From Streptomyces griseofuscus (GTDB lineage Bacteria; Actinomycetota; Actinomycetes; Streptomycetales; Streptomycetaceae): DNA of 64,000 nucleotides. Shown here one piece after another: positions 33,122 through 41,957 of this stretch. The notes under the pieces were generated by a model that saw nothing but the letters and a program-made list of their open reading frames with translations, ran no database searches and had not been told where the DNA came from. Positions within the stretch are counted from its first letter, which is position 1, and every line of letters begins with the position of its first letter. Both the position numbers and the translations under genes were made by a program. The stretch covers positions 4,774,001 through 4,838,000 of the forward strand of contig NZ_CP051006.1 in NCBI RefSeq assembly GCF_014673495.1, in the 5' to 3' direction.

Positions 33122-34254
33122 TGGACCTCTCCGACACCCCGCAGGAGGCGCGGTTCCGGGCGCGGCTGCGGGAGTGGCTCGCCGAGGTGCTGCCCGCCCT
33201 GCCGCCGAAGCCGGACCCCGCCGACTGGCCGGGGCGGCGCGCCTACGACCTCGGGTGGCAGCGGAGGCTGTACGACGCCGGGTACGCCGACGTCCACTGG
33301 GACGCCTCCCCGGCGCTGCGGATGATCTTCCTGGAGGAGTCGGAGAAGGCGGGCGCGCCCTATGTCGGGGCGAACTTCGTCGGGCTGCTGCACGCCGGTC
33401 CGACCGTCGCCGCCGAGGGCACCGAGGCCCAGCGGGCCCGCTGGCTACCGCCGATCCTGCGCGGCGAGGAGGTGTGGTGCCAGGGGTTCAGCGAACCGGA
33501 CGCCGGCTCCGACCTCGCGGCGCTGCGCACCCGCGCCCGCCGGGACGGCGACGACTACGTGGTCACCGGCAGCAAGATCTGGACCTCGCACGCGGAGGTC
33601 GCCGACTGGTGCGAACTCCTCGTCCGCACCGACCCGGACGCGCCCCGCCATCGGGGCATCACCTGGCTCGCGATGCCGATGGACGCCGAGGGGATCACCG
33701 TACGGCCGCTGCGCACGCTCGCCGGGTCCGCCGAGTTCGCCGAGGTGTTCCTGGACGAGGTGCGGGTACCGGCCGCCAACCGGGTCGGCGCGGAGAACGA
33801 CGGCTGGCGCGTCACCATGGTCACCCTCTCCTTCGAGCGCGGCACCGCCTTCGTGGGGGAGGTCGTCGCCTGCCGCCGCGTCCTTCGCCAACTGGCGCGT
33901 ACGGCAGGGGAGAACGGCCGCTGGGACGACCCCGCGCTGCGCCGCAGGCTCGGCCGGCTCGACGGCGAGTTCCGCGCGCTGTGGCGGCTGACCCAGTGGA
34001 ACGTCAGCGAGGCGGCGGCCGGCGGGGGAGTGCCGGGGGTCGGCGGTTCCGTCTTCAAGCTGCGGTACTCGGGGGCACGGCAGGAGCTGTACGACACCGC
34101 CGCGGCCGTCCTCGGTCCGGACGCCCTCGACCTGGACCGGCCGTGGGTGCTCGACCGGCTGTCCTCGCTGTCGTACACGATCGCGGCCGGCACCTCGCAG
34201 ATCCAGCGCAACATCGTGGCCGAGCGGATGCTGGGGCTGCCGAAGGGGAGATGA
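33121..34254 (+). CDS. Acyl-CoA dehydrogenase (large partner of an adjacent pair)
   Basis: 377 aa. Typical parts: WCQGFSEPDAGSDLAALRTR (FAD/substrate loop), VTGSKIWTSHAEVADWCELL, FAEVFLDEVRVPAANRVG, and C-terminal AGTSQIQRNIVAERMLGLPK. ATG 33121 shares an A with the amidohydrolase stop (TGATG); GTG 33118 is possible. A shorter dehydrogenase gene overlaps its 3' end, an arrangement known for heteromeric FadE enzymes of steroid-degrading actinobacteria. Confidence 0.88.
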   Translation: MDLSDTPQEARFRARLREWLAEVLPALPPKPDPADWPGRRAYDLGWQRRLYDAGYADVHWDASPALRMIFLEESEKAGAPYVGANFVGLLHAGPTVAAEGTEAQRARWLPPILRGEEVWCQGFSEPDAGSDLAALRTRARRDGDDYVVTGSKIWTSHAEVADWCELLVRTDPDAPRHRGITWLAMPMDAEGITVRPLRTLAGSAEFAEVFLDEVRVPAANRVGAENDGWRVTMVTLSFERGTAFVGEVVACRRVLRQLARTAGENGRWDDPALRRRLGRLDGEFRALWRLTQWNVSEAAAGGGVPGVGGSVFKLRYSGARQELYDTAAAVLGPDALDLDRPWVLDRLSSLSYTIAAGTSQIQRNIVAERMLGLPKGR

Positions 34255-35153
34255 GGGTGCGGTTCCAACTGAGCGCAGATCAGATTGAGTTGAAGAAGGG
34301 AGTACGGGGGCTGCTGGAGCGGCGGTTTCCCCGGGAGGCGCTGCGTGCGGCCGTCGACGCCCCCGGACGGCTCGACCGGGAGCTGTTTCGGGCGCTCGGG
34401 GCGGCCGGGTTCTTCGCGCTCACGCTGCCGGAGGCGGCGGGCGGGGTGGGGCTCGGGCGCCCCGAGGCCGTGCTCGCCTTCGAGGAGGCCGGGCGGGCGC
34501 TGCTGCCGGGCCCGTTGGTGGCCACGCACCTCGCGGCCGGCGCCGTGGCGGGCGCGGCGGACGGGGAGACGGTCGTGGCCGCCGTCGACGGGCGGCTGGT
34601 GGAGTGGCTGGACGCGGCCGATGTCGTACGGGGGGACGTCACCGGAGCCGTACCGCTGCGGTCGGTCGATCCGCTGACCCCTCTGCACCGGGTCCCGCAC
34701 GCGGCCGCCGCCGATCCACTCGCCGCCGACTCTCCCGCCGCCGATCCCCTCGCCGTCCTCCTCACCGCGGCCGAACAACTGGGCAGTGCCGTACGGCTGA
34801 GCGAACTGGCGGTGCAACACGCCCGGACCCGCGAGCAGTTCGGGCGGCCGATCGGGGCGTTCCAGGCCGTCCAGCATCTGTGCGCGGACCTCCTGGTGCG
34901 CGCCGAGACCGCGCGGGCCGCCGTCTACGCGGCCGCCGTCACCGGGGACCCGGGCGACATCGCGGCCGCCCGGCTGCTCGCCGACGAGGCCGCCGTGCGC
35001 GGTGCCCGGGACTGCCTCCAGGTGCACGGCGGTATGGGCTTCACCTGGGAGGCGGACGTGCATCTGCATCTGAAACGGGCGTGGGTGCGTGCGCAGCGCA
35101 AGGGAGATATCACGGAGAGTGAGGAGTTGCTTGCCGCGAGATTGCTCGCCTGA
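34251..35153 (+). CDS. Acyl-CoA dehydrogenase (short partner)
   Basis: 300 aa, about 80 shorter than usual. Starts MRVRFQLSADQIELKKGVRG; middle beta domain is compressed to a short region containing VVAAVDGRLVEWL and an Ala/Asp/Pro-rich stretch AAADPLAADSPAADPLA. The C-terminal domain is kept (RTREQFGRPIGAFQAVQHLC, HGGMGFTWEADVHLHLKRA). ATGA overlap with the large partner. The paired genes probably form an alpha2-beta2 dehydrogenase where one chain supplies part of the FAD site. Last gene of its operon. Confidence 0.85.
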   Translation: MRVRFQLSADQIELKKGVRGLLERRFPREALRAAVDAPGRLDRELFRALGAAGFFALTLPEAAGGVGLGRPEAVLAFEEAGRALLPGPLVATHLAAGAVAGAADGETVVAAVDGRLVEWLDAADVVRGDVTGAVPLRSVDPLTPLHRVPHAAAADPLAADSPAADPLAVLLTAAEQLGSAVRLSELAVQHARTREQFGRPIGAFQAVQHLCADLLVRAETARAAVYAAAVTGDPGDIAAARLLADEAAVRGARDCLQVHGGMGFTWEADVHLHLKRAWVRAQRKGDITESEELLAARLLA

Positions 35154-35541
35154 GCGTTGCTGCCCTGCGCCGGAAGCGAAGCCATGGCCCAAGATGTCGC
35201 GGATCGTGGCCTCTCGGAATCACAGAGCGTTGATACCGGGTTGTGTCCTTCGTGAGGGCTCGTCACGGCCCGGAGTCGATGGGTGCTCCGGTACCTTGTG
35301 TGGGATGCGAGTGGCTGCGAACGCGGGCGATGCCGGCGGTGCCCTTGGGGCGGCGCCGGGACATCCGATGCGCGCCGCTGCTCGCGGGGTGGACCGGGGC
35401 AAGGCCCCCGGCTGTTCGACTCCCCGCCGCAAGCGTCGCACAGTATGCCCTACGCGTACTCCTTCGCGAGGGAATATGCCCGAAGCGCTTGTTGGGGTGA
35501 CTGTACGTCAACCATGCTGTGAGGCAAGGAGATCACGTTCC
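35154..35541. other. 388-bp intergenic region, no supported gene
   Basis: Several short frames are open on both strands but none has a ribosome binding site or recognisable sequence. From about 35440 the sequence is less G+C-rich, with TTGTTGGGGTGACTGTACGT near 35487, suggestive of a promoter for the small ORF and HATPase gene. Confidence 0.45.
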
Positions 35542-35676
35542 GTGACCCTTGCTCTGGCTGTTGTCCAGGCCATGCAGGAAATGGCTACGATCGTGGCCCT
35601 CGTGATCGTCGTCACGGCTCGCGCCGGGGCGGTTCGGTGGCGCGGGGTCGCGGTCTCGCCGGTTCGGATGGTGTGA
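35542..35676 (+). CDS. Candidate small hydrophobic protein (44 aa)
   Basis: GTG 35542 follows AAGGAG by ten bases. Protein starts MTLALAVVQAMQEMATIVAL and continues VIVVTARAGAVRWRGVAVSP, giving one amphipathic/hydrophobic helix and a basic tail. It ends three bases before the HATPase GTG, so translation may be coupled. No family known to me. Confidence 0.35.
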   Translation: MTLALAVVQAMQEMATIVALVIVVTARAGAVRWRGVAVSPVRMV

Positions 35677-35679
35677 GCG

Positions 35680-36168
35680 GTGCAGGTGCTTCAAGTGCAG
35701 CTGGAGATCCGGCCCGACCCCGCAGAGGTGGGGCGTGCCAGGAAGTGGGCCCGCTCGCGGCTCGACGGGCTGGGCATAGCGGCCGACGAGCCGGTGGCCG
35801 AGACGCTGGTCCTGCTCGTCTCGGAGCTGGTGACCAATGCCGTGGTGCACACCGGCCGTCCGGCGGTCCTCAGGCTCTCCCTGCCGGGCGCCCACGCCCC
35901 CGCCGCGCCCTCGCCCACGGTGCGCGTGGAGGTCACCGACACCTGCTCGCGCGCCCCTGTGCCGCGCTGCGTCGGCGGTGACGCCACCGGCGGCCGGGGC
36001 CTCGCCCTCGTGGACTGCCTCGCCGACCGCTGGGGCTGGAGCCGCGAGGGTGGCGGCAAGAGCATCTGGTGCGAGGTGGACGGCGGCGCGCGCCGCGAGG
36101 AGAGCGCGGCGGTGGCGTACGGGGGCGGTCCCACCGCGTACGAGGATTTCGCCTTCGAAGCGGTGTGA
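35680..36168 (+). CDS. HATPase_c anti-sigma/regulatory kinase-like protein
   Basis: 162 aa GHKL ATP-binding domain as in SpoIIAB/RsbW: N-box LLVSELVTNAVVHTGRP near residue 48, G1 box VEVTDTCSRAPVP near 87, G2 box TGGRGLALVDCLADRWGWS near 106. Such proteins phosphorylate STAS antagonists and/or bind sigma factors; in Streptomyces they often sit alone or with XRE/DUF397 genes. GTG 35680 is used. A STAS protein is encoded at 24607-24981, but pairing is not established. Confidence 0.85.
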   Translation: MQVLQVQLEIRPDPAEVGRARKWARSRLDGLGIAADEPVAETLVLLVSELVTNAVVHTGRPAVLRLSLPGAHAPAAPSPTVRVEVTDTCSRAPVPRCVGGDATGGRGLALVDCLADRWGWSREGGGKSIWCEVDGGARREESAAVAYGGGPTAYEDFAFEAV

Positions 36169-36477
36169 CCCCGGGGCGTCGCGGTGCGCCGGGGGATGCC
36201 TCCGTGCGCGGGCGTCGTGAACCGGCCGCATGTCCTGAATTGCCACCCCGGCATTGACGATCCGTGCTCGGCTGAACACGCTGGTGTGCGTCGATTCGCC
36301 GTGAGGGGACGGCGAGGGCCGGGCGGCGGCCAGGGGTCCTCGCCGAGAGCGGGTCGCACCGGACGGCGGCGCGGGCGTGCGGCGCAGGGGGGCGACCGCG
36401 CCGCCAACCGGCCCGCCGCCACCGTGCGTTGACTATCACGCGTCGACCATCACGCGCCGATCGTCACGCGTTGACCC
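36169..36477. other. 309-bp intergenic region with 14-bp repeats
   Basis: No gene supported. At 36428-36476 a 14-bp unit (GTYGACYATCACGC-like) repeats 3.5 times, ending just before the stop of the cyclase gene. The rest is G+C-rich with no recognised motif. Confidence 0.5.
36428..36476. repeat. 14-bp tandem repeat, 3.5 copies
   Basis: GTTGACTATCACGC, GTCGACCATCACGC, GCCGATCGTCACGC, GTTGACC. Imperfect copies adjoining the cyclase stop codon (36478-36480, minus strand). Confidence 0.7.
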
Positions 36478-37404
36478 TCAGAGGAGCGCCACCGGGGCCA
36501 CCGGCGATCCCGTCGCGCCGACGAACGGTTCGGGCATCGCCGACAGCAGGAACGCGTACCGCCCACTTTCTCCACAGGCTGTGGACAACTCTTCCAGGTT
36601 CCAGTTCTGGCCCTGGAGCATCCCCATCTCCACCAGATGCAGTGCGTGCACCGGCAGCCATAGATTGTCGATCTCGGGCGGAAAGATCTCAAATGTGAGC
36701 GTGTCGTTGGCGACGGCGGCGACATCGCGGGCGTGGAACCACTCCGGCGTACGGATCGAAAGGCCGGGGGACGGATAGCCGTACCCGTGCCGGTCGCCGC
36801 CGAGATACACCCGCACCTGGCCGGTGCGCACCAGCACGATGTCACCGGCGCGCACCCGCACCCCGCCGAACTCCTCCGCCCGCGCCAACTCCTCCGGCGT
36901 GACCGCGTGCCCCCCGGCCAGCCGCGCCACGCCCAGTGCCGCCGCCACGTCCAGCAGCACACCGCGCGAGACGACCGGCCGTACCTTGTCGATCCCGGCG
37001 AACTCGGCGCCGCCGTGCGCGGTCACGGTGGCCGCGGGGCGGCCGTTGTAGAGCCGGCCGCCGTGCGAGACATGGGGCAGCGCGTCCCAGTGCGTGCCCG
37101 CCTGGAGGCCCAGGGTCGCGGCGTCGTCGCTGCACGCCACCGTGCCGGGCCCGAACAGCTCCTGGTTGAGCTGTGTCATCGCGTGCAGCGGATTCACCCG
37201 GCCGGGGATCACCCCCGTCTGCACGCCGTCATGGATGAGGGGCAGCGCGAGCGGGATACGACGGCCCGCGCGCACCTCGGCGACGGCGCCGCGCACCACC
37301 TCGTCGGTGATCAGGTTGAGCGTGCCGATCTCGTCCTCGGCGCCCCAGCGCCCCCAGTTGTTCACGCGCTCGGCGATCTCGTGGAACTCCTGCGGCAGTG
37401 CCAT
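36478..37404 (-). CDS. Cyclase/kynurenine formamidase-like hydrolase
   Basis: 308 aa cyclase-family (PF04199) protein. The metal-binding motif H-x-G-T-H-x-D-x-P-x-H is kept as LQAGTHWDALPHVSHGG near residue 102. The family hydrolyses amides or cyclic carbonyl compounds with Zn/Mn. C-terminal NLWLPVHALHLVEMGM is also typical. Divergent from the SDR gene, with operator 3 in the 86-bp gap. Role in the regulon: perhaps opening a ring or cleaving an amide, inferred. Confidence 0.82.
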   Translation of the reverse strand: MALPQEFHEIAERVNNWGRWGAEDEIGTLNLITDEVVRGAVAEVRAGRRIPLALPLIHDGVQTGVIPGRVNPLHAMTQLNQELFGPGTVACSDDAATLGLQAGTHWDALPHVSHGGRLYNGRPAATVTAHGGAEFAGIDKVRPVVSRGVLLDVAAALGVARLAGGHAVTPEELARAEEFGGVRVRAGDIVLVRTGQVRVYLGGDRHGYGYPSPGLSIRTPEWFHARDVAAVANDTLTFEIFPPEIDNLWLPVHALHLVEMGMLQGQNWNLEELSTACGESGRYAFLLSAMPEPFVGATGSPVAPVALL

Positions 37405-37453
37405 CCGGTGCCTCCCCGGGGCTTGTGTCCGCGCGTGAGCCGCGCCATAGAAT

Positions 37454-37468
37454 CTAACGGACCGTCAG
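37454..37468. promoter_or_regulatory. CTGAC-N5-GTCAG operator (site 3)
   Basis: CTAACGGACCGTCAG; one base differs from the consensus (CTAAC). Located between the divergent cyclase (start 37404) and SDR (start 37491) genes. Confidence 0.7.
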
Positions 37469-37490
37469 AAACCGCGGGAAGGGGCCGGGC

Positions 37491-38405
37491 GTGGGGAACT
37501 TCTTGGCAGGCAAGGTCGTCGCCGTCACGGGTGCGGGGCGGGGGATCGGCCGGGCGGTCGCGCTCGCGGCGGCGAGGGAGGGGGCGCGGGTCGTCGTCAA
37601 CGACTACGGCGTCGCCACGGACGGCACCGCGCCCAGCAGCGAGGTCGCCGAGGCCGTGGTGAAGGAGATCGAGGCGGCGGGCGGGGAGGCGGTCGCGGTC
37701 GCCGACGACATCTCCACGATGGCGGGCGGACAGCGGGTCGTGGACACGGCGGTGGGCGCGTTCGGGCGGCTCGACGGGGTGGTGTGCGTCGCCGGGATCC
37801 TGCGCGAGCGGATGCTGTTCAACATGACCGAGGAGGAGTGGGACCCGGTCATCGCGACCCATCTCAAGGGCACGTTCACCGTCTTCCGGGCGGCCGCCGC
37901 GGTGATGCGGCGGCAGCGGTCCGGGACGCTGATCGGATTCACCAGCGGGAACCACCAGGGCTCCGTGTCCCAGGCCAACTACAGCGCGGCCAAGGGCGGG
38001 ATCATCTCGCTGGTCCGCAGCGCGGCGCTGGGGCTGCACAAGTACGGGGTGACGGCGAACGCGGTGGCGCCGGTGGCGCGGACGCGGATGTCGGCGAACG
38101 TGCCCATGGAGCTGGCCGGGATGGGGTCGGCGGAGGATGTGGCGGCGCTGGTGGTGTATCTGCTCTCGGACCGGGCGGCGCAGGAGGGGATCACCGGGCA
38201 GGTGTACTCGGTGGCGGGGGCGAAGATCGCGGTGTGGGCCCAGCCGTGTGAGCTGCGCTCGGCTTATGCCGAGGGTGGGTCCTGGACGCCGGAGCGGATA
38301 GCGGAGTTCTTGCCGGGGGCGGTGGGGGTGGATCCGATGCCGATGCTGTCCCAGCTTTCGGGGATGGAGGAGGCGGCGAGGTCCCGGTCTCGGCCGAACG
38401 CCTAG
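37491..38405 (+). CDS. Short-chain dehydrogenase/reductase (FabG/3-hydroxyacyl-CoA type)
   Basis: 304 aa. NAD(P)-binding VTGAGRGIGRAVALAAARE near residue 12, then VVNDYG; catalytic Ser in IGFTSGNHQGS and Y-x3-K in ANYSAAKGGIISLV. Longer than classical SDRs (about 250) by a 50-residue C-terminal extension (SAYAEGGSWTPERIAEFLPG), seen in steroid/acyl-CoA-cluster SDRs. GTG 37491 follows GGAAGGGG. Probably oxidises a 3-hydroxyacyl-CoA in the regulon. Confidence 0.88.
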   Translation: MGNFLAGKVVAVTGAGRGIGRAVALAAAREGARVVVNDYGVATDGTAPSSEVAEAVVKEIEAAGGEAVAVADDISTMAGGQRVVDTAVGAFGRLDGVVCVAGILRERMLFNMTEEEWDPVIATHLKGTFTVFRAAAAVMRRQRSGTLIGFTSGNHQGSVSQANYSAAKGGIISLVRSAALGLHKYGVTANAVAPVARTRMSANVPMELAGMGSAEDVAALVVYLLSDRAAQEGITGQVYSVAGAKIAVWAQPCELRSAYAEGGSWTPERIAEFLPGAVGVDPMPMLSQLSGMEEAARSRSRPNA

Positions 38406-38454
38406 TGGCTCGGGGGTGGTGGAGCATCGGCGGGTGCGGGTGCTTGGTGGTTGA

Positions 38455-38487
38455 GCGCGCAGTTCCCCGCGCCCCTTCAGGGCGCCT
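38455..38487. repeat. Dispersed Streptomyces intergenic repeat
   Basis: GCGCGCAGTTCCCCGCGCCC followed by CTTCAGGGCGCC, a copy of a motif that I recall in many Streptomyces intergenic regions; it can fold as a GCGCCCC/GGGCGC hairpin and may end SDR transcription. Confidence 0.55.
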
Positions 38488-38520
38488 CAAGCAGCCGGAT
38501 CGTCAGCGGAGGCGGGTCGT

Positions 38521-39663
38521 ATGGATTTCGGGTTCAGTGAAGAGGACGAAGCCTTTCGAGGTGAGGCACGGGAGTGGCTCGCGGGCCATGTCGATCCGGT
38601 GGTCGGCCGCAGGGACTGGGAACGGACCCTCGGTAAAGACGGCTGGATCGGGCTCGGTTGGGGGGAGGGTGGGTTCGGCAACCGGACCGGGTCGCTCACC
38701 GAGCAGGTCGTCTGGGCCGAGGAGTACGCGCGGTCCGGTGCGCCGGCCAGGGCGGGGCACATCGGGGAGAATCTGTTCGCGCCGACGCTGATCAGGTACG
38801 GGACCGAGGAGCAGAAGCGGCGCTTCCTGCCGCCCGTCGCGGCCGGGGAAGAGCTCTGGTGCCAGGGGTACAGCGAGCCCGGCGCCGGTTCCGATCTCGC
38901 GGCGGTGCGGACGAAGGCCGTACGCGAAGGGGACCACCACCGGGTCACCGGGCAGAAGATCTGGACCTCCCTCGCCCGGGAGGCCGACTGGTGCTTCGTG
39001 CTGGCGCGCACCGAGGAGGGGTCGCGGCGGCATCACGGGCTGAGTTTCCTGCTCGTGCCGATGGACCAGCCGGGCCGCATCGAGGTGCGGCCGATCCGGC
39101 AGCTGACCGGGACCAGTGACTTCAACGAGGTCTTCTTCGACGGCGCCAGGGCGGAGCATGTCGTCGGCGCGGAGGGCGACGGATGGCGCGTGGCGATGAG
39201 CCTGCTCGGCCTCGAGCGGGGGGTGTCCACGCTGGCCCAACAGATCGGCTTCGCGGAGGAGTTGCGGGGGGTCGTGGAGACGGCCGTACGCTGCGGTGCC
39301 GTGTGCGACCCCCTGATCCGGGACCGGCTCGTGCGGCAGTGGGCCGAGCTGCGCACCATGCGCTGGCACGCCCTGCGCACCCTGGGCGGGGCGAACGAGC
39401 CCGCCGCGCCCAGCGTCGCTAAGCTGCTGTGGGCCAACTGGCACCAACGGCTGGGAGAGTTGGCCGTACAGGTGCGGGGCGCGCAGGCGGCCGCGGGGCC
39501 CAGCGAGTGGTCGGCCGAGGAGCCGTACCGGATCGACGCGGACCAGCATCTGTTCCTCTTCTCCCGGGCCGACACCATCTACGGCGGCTCGGACCAGATC
39601 CAGCGCACGATCATCGCCGAGCGCGTGCTCGGTCTGCCCAGGGAGTCGAAGGGGGTCGGGTGA
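38521..39663 (+). CDS. Acyl-CoA dehydrogenase
   Basis: 380 aa. WCQGYSEPGAGSDLAAVRTK, VTGQKIWTSLAREADWCFVL, FNEVFFDGARAEHVVG, and C-terminal YGGSDQIQRTIIAERVLGLP mark a standard FadE. ATG 38521 is 115 bp after the SDR stop, and its stop overlaps the alcohol dehydrogenase start (TGATG). No operator copy is seen in the gap, so it may be read from the SDR promoter. Confidence 0.9.
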   Translation: MDFGFSEEDEAFRGEAREWLAGHVDPVVGRRDWERTLGKDGWIGLGWGEGGFGNRTGSLTEQVVWAEEYARSGAPARAGHIGENLFAPTLIRYGTEEQKRRFLPPVAAGEELWCQGYSEPGAGSDLAAVRTKAVREGDHHRVTGQKIWTSLAREADWCFVLARTEEGSRRHHGLSFLLVPMDQPGRIEVRPIRQLTGTSDFNEVFFDGARAEHVVGAEGDGWRVAMSLLGLERGVSTLAQQIGFAEELRGVVETAVRCGAVCDPLIRDRLVRQWAELRTMRWHALRTLGGANEPAAPSVAKLLWANWHQRLGELAVQVRGAQAAAGPSEWSAEEPYRIDADQHLFLFSRADTIYGGSDQIQRTIIAERVLGLPRESKGVG

Positions 39664-40715
39664 TGCGGGGTGTGGTGTTCGACGGCCGGCGGGTGCGGGT
39701 CGTGGACGATCTGGCGGTACGGGAGCCGGGGCCGGGCGAGGTGCTGGTCGCGATCGCGGCGGCGGGGCTGTGCCACAGCGATCTGTCGGTGGTGGACGGC
39801 ACCATCCCGTTCCCGGTGCCGGTGGTGCTCGGGCACGAGGGCGCCGGTGTGGTGGAGGCGGTCGGCGCGGGGGTCACCCATGTCAGGCCGGGCGACCATG
39901 TGGCCCTGTCCACGCTCGCCAACTGCGGCACCTGCCCGGAGTGCGACCGGGGCCGCCCGACGATGTGCCGGCAGGCGCTCGGGCGCCCTGAGCGGCCCTT
40001 CACCCTGGCGGGGGCGGAGCCCGTCCATCAGTTCGCCGCCAACTCCGCCTTCGCGGAGCGCACCGTGGTCCGGGCCGTCCAGGCGGTCCGCATCCCCGGC
40101 GACATCCCCCTGGAGTCGGCCGCGCTGATCGGCTGCGGGGTGCTCACCGGGGTGGGCGCCGTACTGAACCGGGCCCGGGTGCGGTGCGGGGACAGCGTCG
40201 TCGTCATCGGCACCGGCGGCATCGGCCTGAATGTGCTCCAGGGGGCGCGGCTCGCGGGCGCCCTGCGGATCGTGGCCGTGGACGCCAACCCGGCGAAGGC
40301 GGCGATGGCCCGGGAGTTCGGCGCGACCGACTTCCTGACCTCGGTGGACGCGGTGCGGGAGCTGCTGCCGACGGGGGCCGACCATGTCTTCGAGTGCGTC
40401 GGCCGGGTGGAGCTGATCCGGCAGGCCGTCGACCTCCTCGACCGGCACGGCCAGGCGATCCTCCTCGGTGTGCCCCCGGCCGCCGCCGAGGCGTCCTTCC
40501 GCGTCTCCACCCTCTACCTGGACAAGTCGATCCTGGGCTGCCGCTACGGCTCCGCCCGCCCCCAGCACGACATCGCCCTGTACGCCGACCTGTACCGCCA
40601 AGGCCGTCTGCTGCTCGACGAGTTGGTGACCGCGGTCTACCCGGTGGAGGACTTCGAGAAGGCCCGGACGGACGCCAAGGCGGGACGGGTGGCACGGGCG
40701 GTGCTCACGTTCTGA
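39663..40715 (+). CDS. Zinc-binding alcohol dehydrogenase (MDR, class III-like)
   Basis: 350 aa. Catalytic Zn: Cys37 in GLCHSDLS, His/Glu in LGHEGAGVVE near 60. Structural Zn: four Cys in NCGTCPECDRGRPTMC near 88. NAD fold VVVIGTGGIGLNVLQGARLA near 180 and VAVDANPAK. Should oxidise an alcohol or hydroxyacyl intermediate to aldehyde/ketone. Overlaps the dehydrogenase gene upstream by one base. Confidence 0.92.
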   Translation: MRGVVFDGRRVRVVDDLAVREPGPGEVLVAIAAAGLCHSDLSVVDGTIPFPVPVVLGHEGAGVVEAVGAGVTHVRPGDHVALSTLANCGTCPECDRGRPTMCRQALGRPERPFTLAGAEPVHQFAANSAFAERTVVRAVQAVRIPGDIPLESAALIGCGVLTGVGAVLNRARVRCGDSVVVIGTGGIGLNVLQGARLAGALRIVAVDANPAKAAMAREFGATDFLTSVDAVRELLPTGADHVFECVGRVELIRQAVDLLDRHGQAILLGVPPAAAEASFRVSTLYLDKSILGCRYGSARPQHDIALYADLYRQGRLLLDELVTAVYPVEDFEKARTDAKAGRVARAVLTF

Positions 40716-40902
40716 GCCGGCGGGTGCCGGTCGGCCTGATCACGGTACGCGGCGGCGCGCGCCGCGACGCGAGGCCGGCCGGTTGGCGGACTTGCTTCCG
40801 CTCGCCGGATCGGAGAGCTCGCAGTTCGTCCGCCCACTGCGCAGGTGCGAGGCGATGGCGCTCTCCTTCGGCTGCGGCCGAGGACCTTCCGCCGCAGGGC
40901 AC

Positions 40903-41919
40903 TCACTCGGACACGGCGAGCGCCCTGAACGTCCGCCGATAAGCCGTCGGGGTCACGCCCAGCGCCTGCTGCATGTGCTGGCGCATCGACTGTGCCGTGC
41001 CGAAGCCCGAGGTGCGGGCCACCTGGTCCATGGAGAGGTCGGTGGACTCCAGCAACTGGCGCGCCCGTTCGACCCGTTGGCGGCTGAGCCACTGGCCGGG
41101 GCTGACGCCGACCTCCTCGCGGAAGCGGCGGGTGAAGGTGCGTACCGACATGGCCTCCTGCTCGGCCAGGTCGCGCAGCTGGATCGGTTCGTGCAGCCGG
41201 GCCAGTGCCCAGGCGCGGGCGCCGGTGGTGGTGGCGAGCTGGGGGTCGGGCACCGGGCGCTCTATGTACTGGGCCTGGCCGCCGTCGCGATGCGGCGGGA
41301 CGACCATCCGCCGGGCCACGTCATTGGCGACGGCCGTGCCGAAGTCGCGGCGGACCATGTGCAGGCACAGATCGATCCCGGCGGCCACCCCGGCCGAGGT
41401 CAGCACGTCCCCGTCGTCGATGAACAGCACGTCCGCGTCCACCTCGATCCTCGGGAACAGCCGCTGGAAATGCTCCGCCTCGGCCCAGTGGGTGGTCGCC
41501 GGGCGGCCGTCGAGATATCCGGCGGCGGCGAGGACGTACACCCCGGTGCAGATGGAGGCGAGCCGGGTGCCGGGCCGGATCAGGGCGAGCGCGGCGGCCA
41601 GTTCCTCGGTCAGCCGGCCCTCCTCGAAGACCGGGCCCAGCTCGTACGACGCCGGGACGATCACCGTGTCGGCGCGGGCCAGCGCCTCGGGGCCGTGCGG
41701 CACCTGGACGGCGAAGTCGGCGTCCGTCTCCACCGGGCCCGGGGGCCGTACCGAGCAGGTGAACACCTCGTACAGCGGCCGGCCCCGGGCGTCCCTGGGG
41801 CGGCCGAAGACGCGGTGCGGGATGCCCAGCTCGAAGGGGAGCAGGCCGTCCAGGGCGAGGACGGCGACCCGGTGCGGGCGGTATTCCTCGGTGGCGTGCG
41901 CGGCCCGATCGATACTCAT
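40903..41919 (-). CDS. GlxA-type AraC regulator (DJ-1/PfpI + HTH)
   Basis: 338 aa. N-terminal DJ-1/PfpI-like domain (VAVLALDGLLPFELGIPHRV, nucleophile elbow LASICTGVYVLAAAG) and C-terminal AraC HTH (LRDLAEQEAMSVRTFTRRFR, MDQVARTSGFGTAQSMRQHM). Cys in ICTGV is retained but catalysis is unusual in this group. It is divergent from the MFS transporter gene, 38 bp apart, and may control it. No regulon operator is present here. Confidence 0.88.
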   Translation of the reverse strand: MSIDRAAHATEEYRPHRVAVLALDGLLPFELGIPHRVFGRPRDARGRPLYEVFTCSVRPPGPVETDADFAVQVPHGPEALARADTVIVPASYELGPVFEEGRLTEELAAALALIRPGTRLASICTGVYVLAAAGYLDGRPATTHWAEAEHFQRLFPRIEVDADVLFIDDGDVLTSAGVAAGIDLCLHMVRRDFGTAVANDVARRMVVPPHRDGGQAQYIERPVPDPQLATTTGARAWALARLHEPIQLRDLAEQEAMSVRTFTRRFREEVGVSPGQWLSRQRVERARQLLESTDLSMDQVARTSGFGTAQSMRQHMQQALGVTPTAYRRTFRALAVSE

Positions 41920-41957
41920 GGCCCGATCCTAGCGAATGCTGTCCTTCGGGCCACTCG

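Noticed and set aside
35154..35541. Several short frames in the gap before the HATPase gene
   Set aside because: No ribosome site, domain or coding pattern, except the 44-codon ORF reported from 35542.
38500..38520. GGATCGTCAG before the acyl-CoA dehydrogenase at 38521 as another operator
   Set aside because: Only the right half-site is present; left side reads CAGCC.
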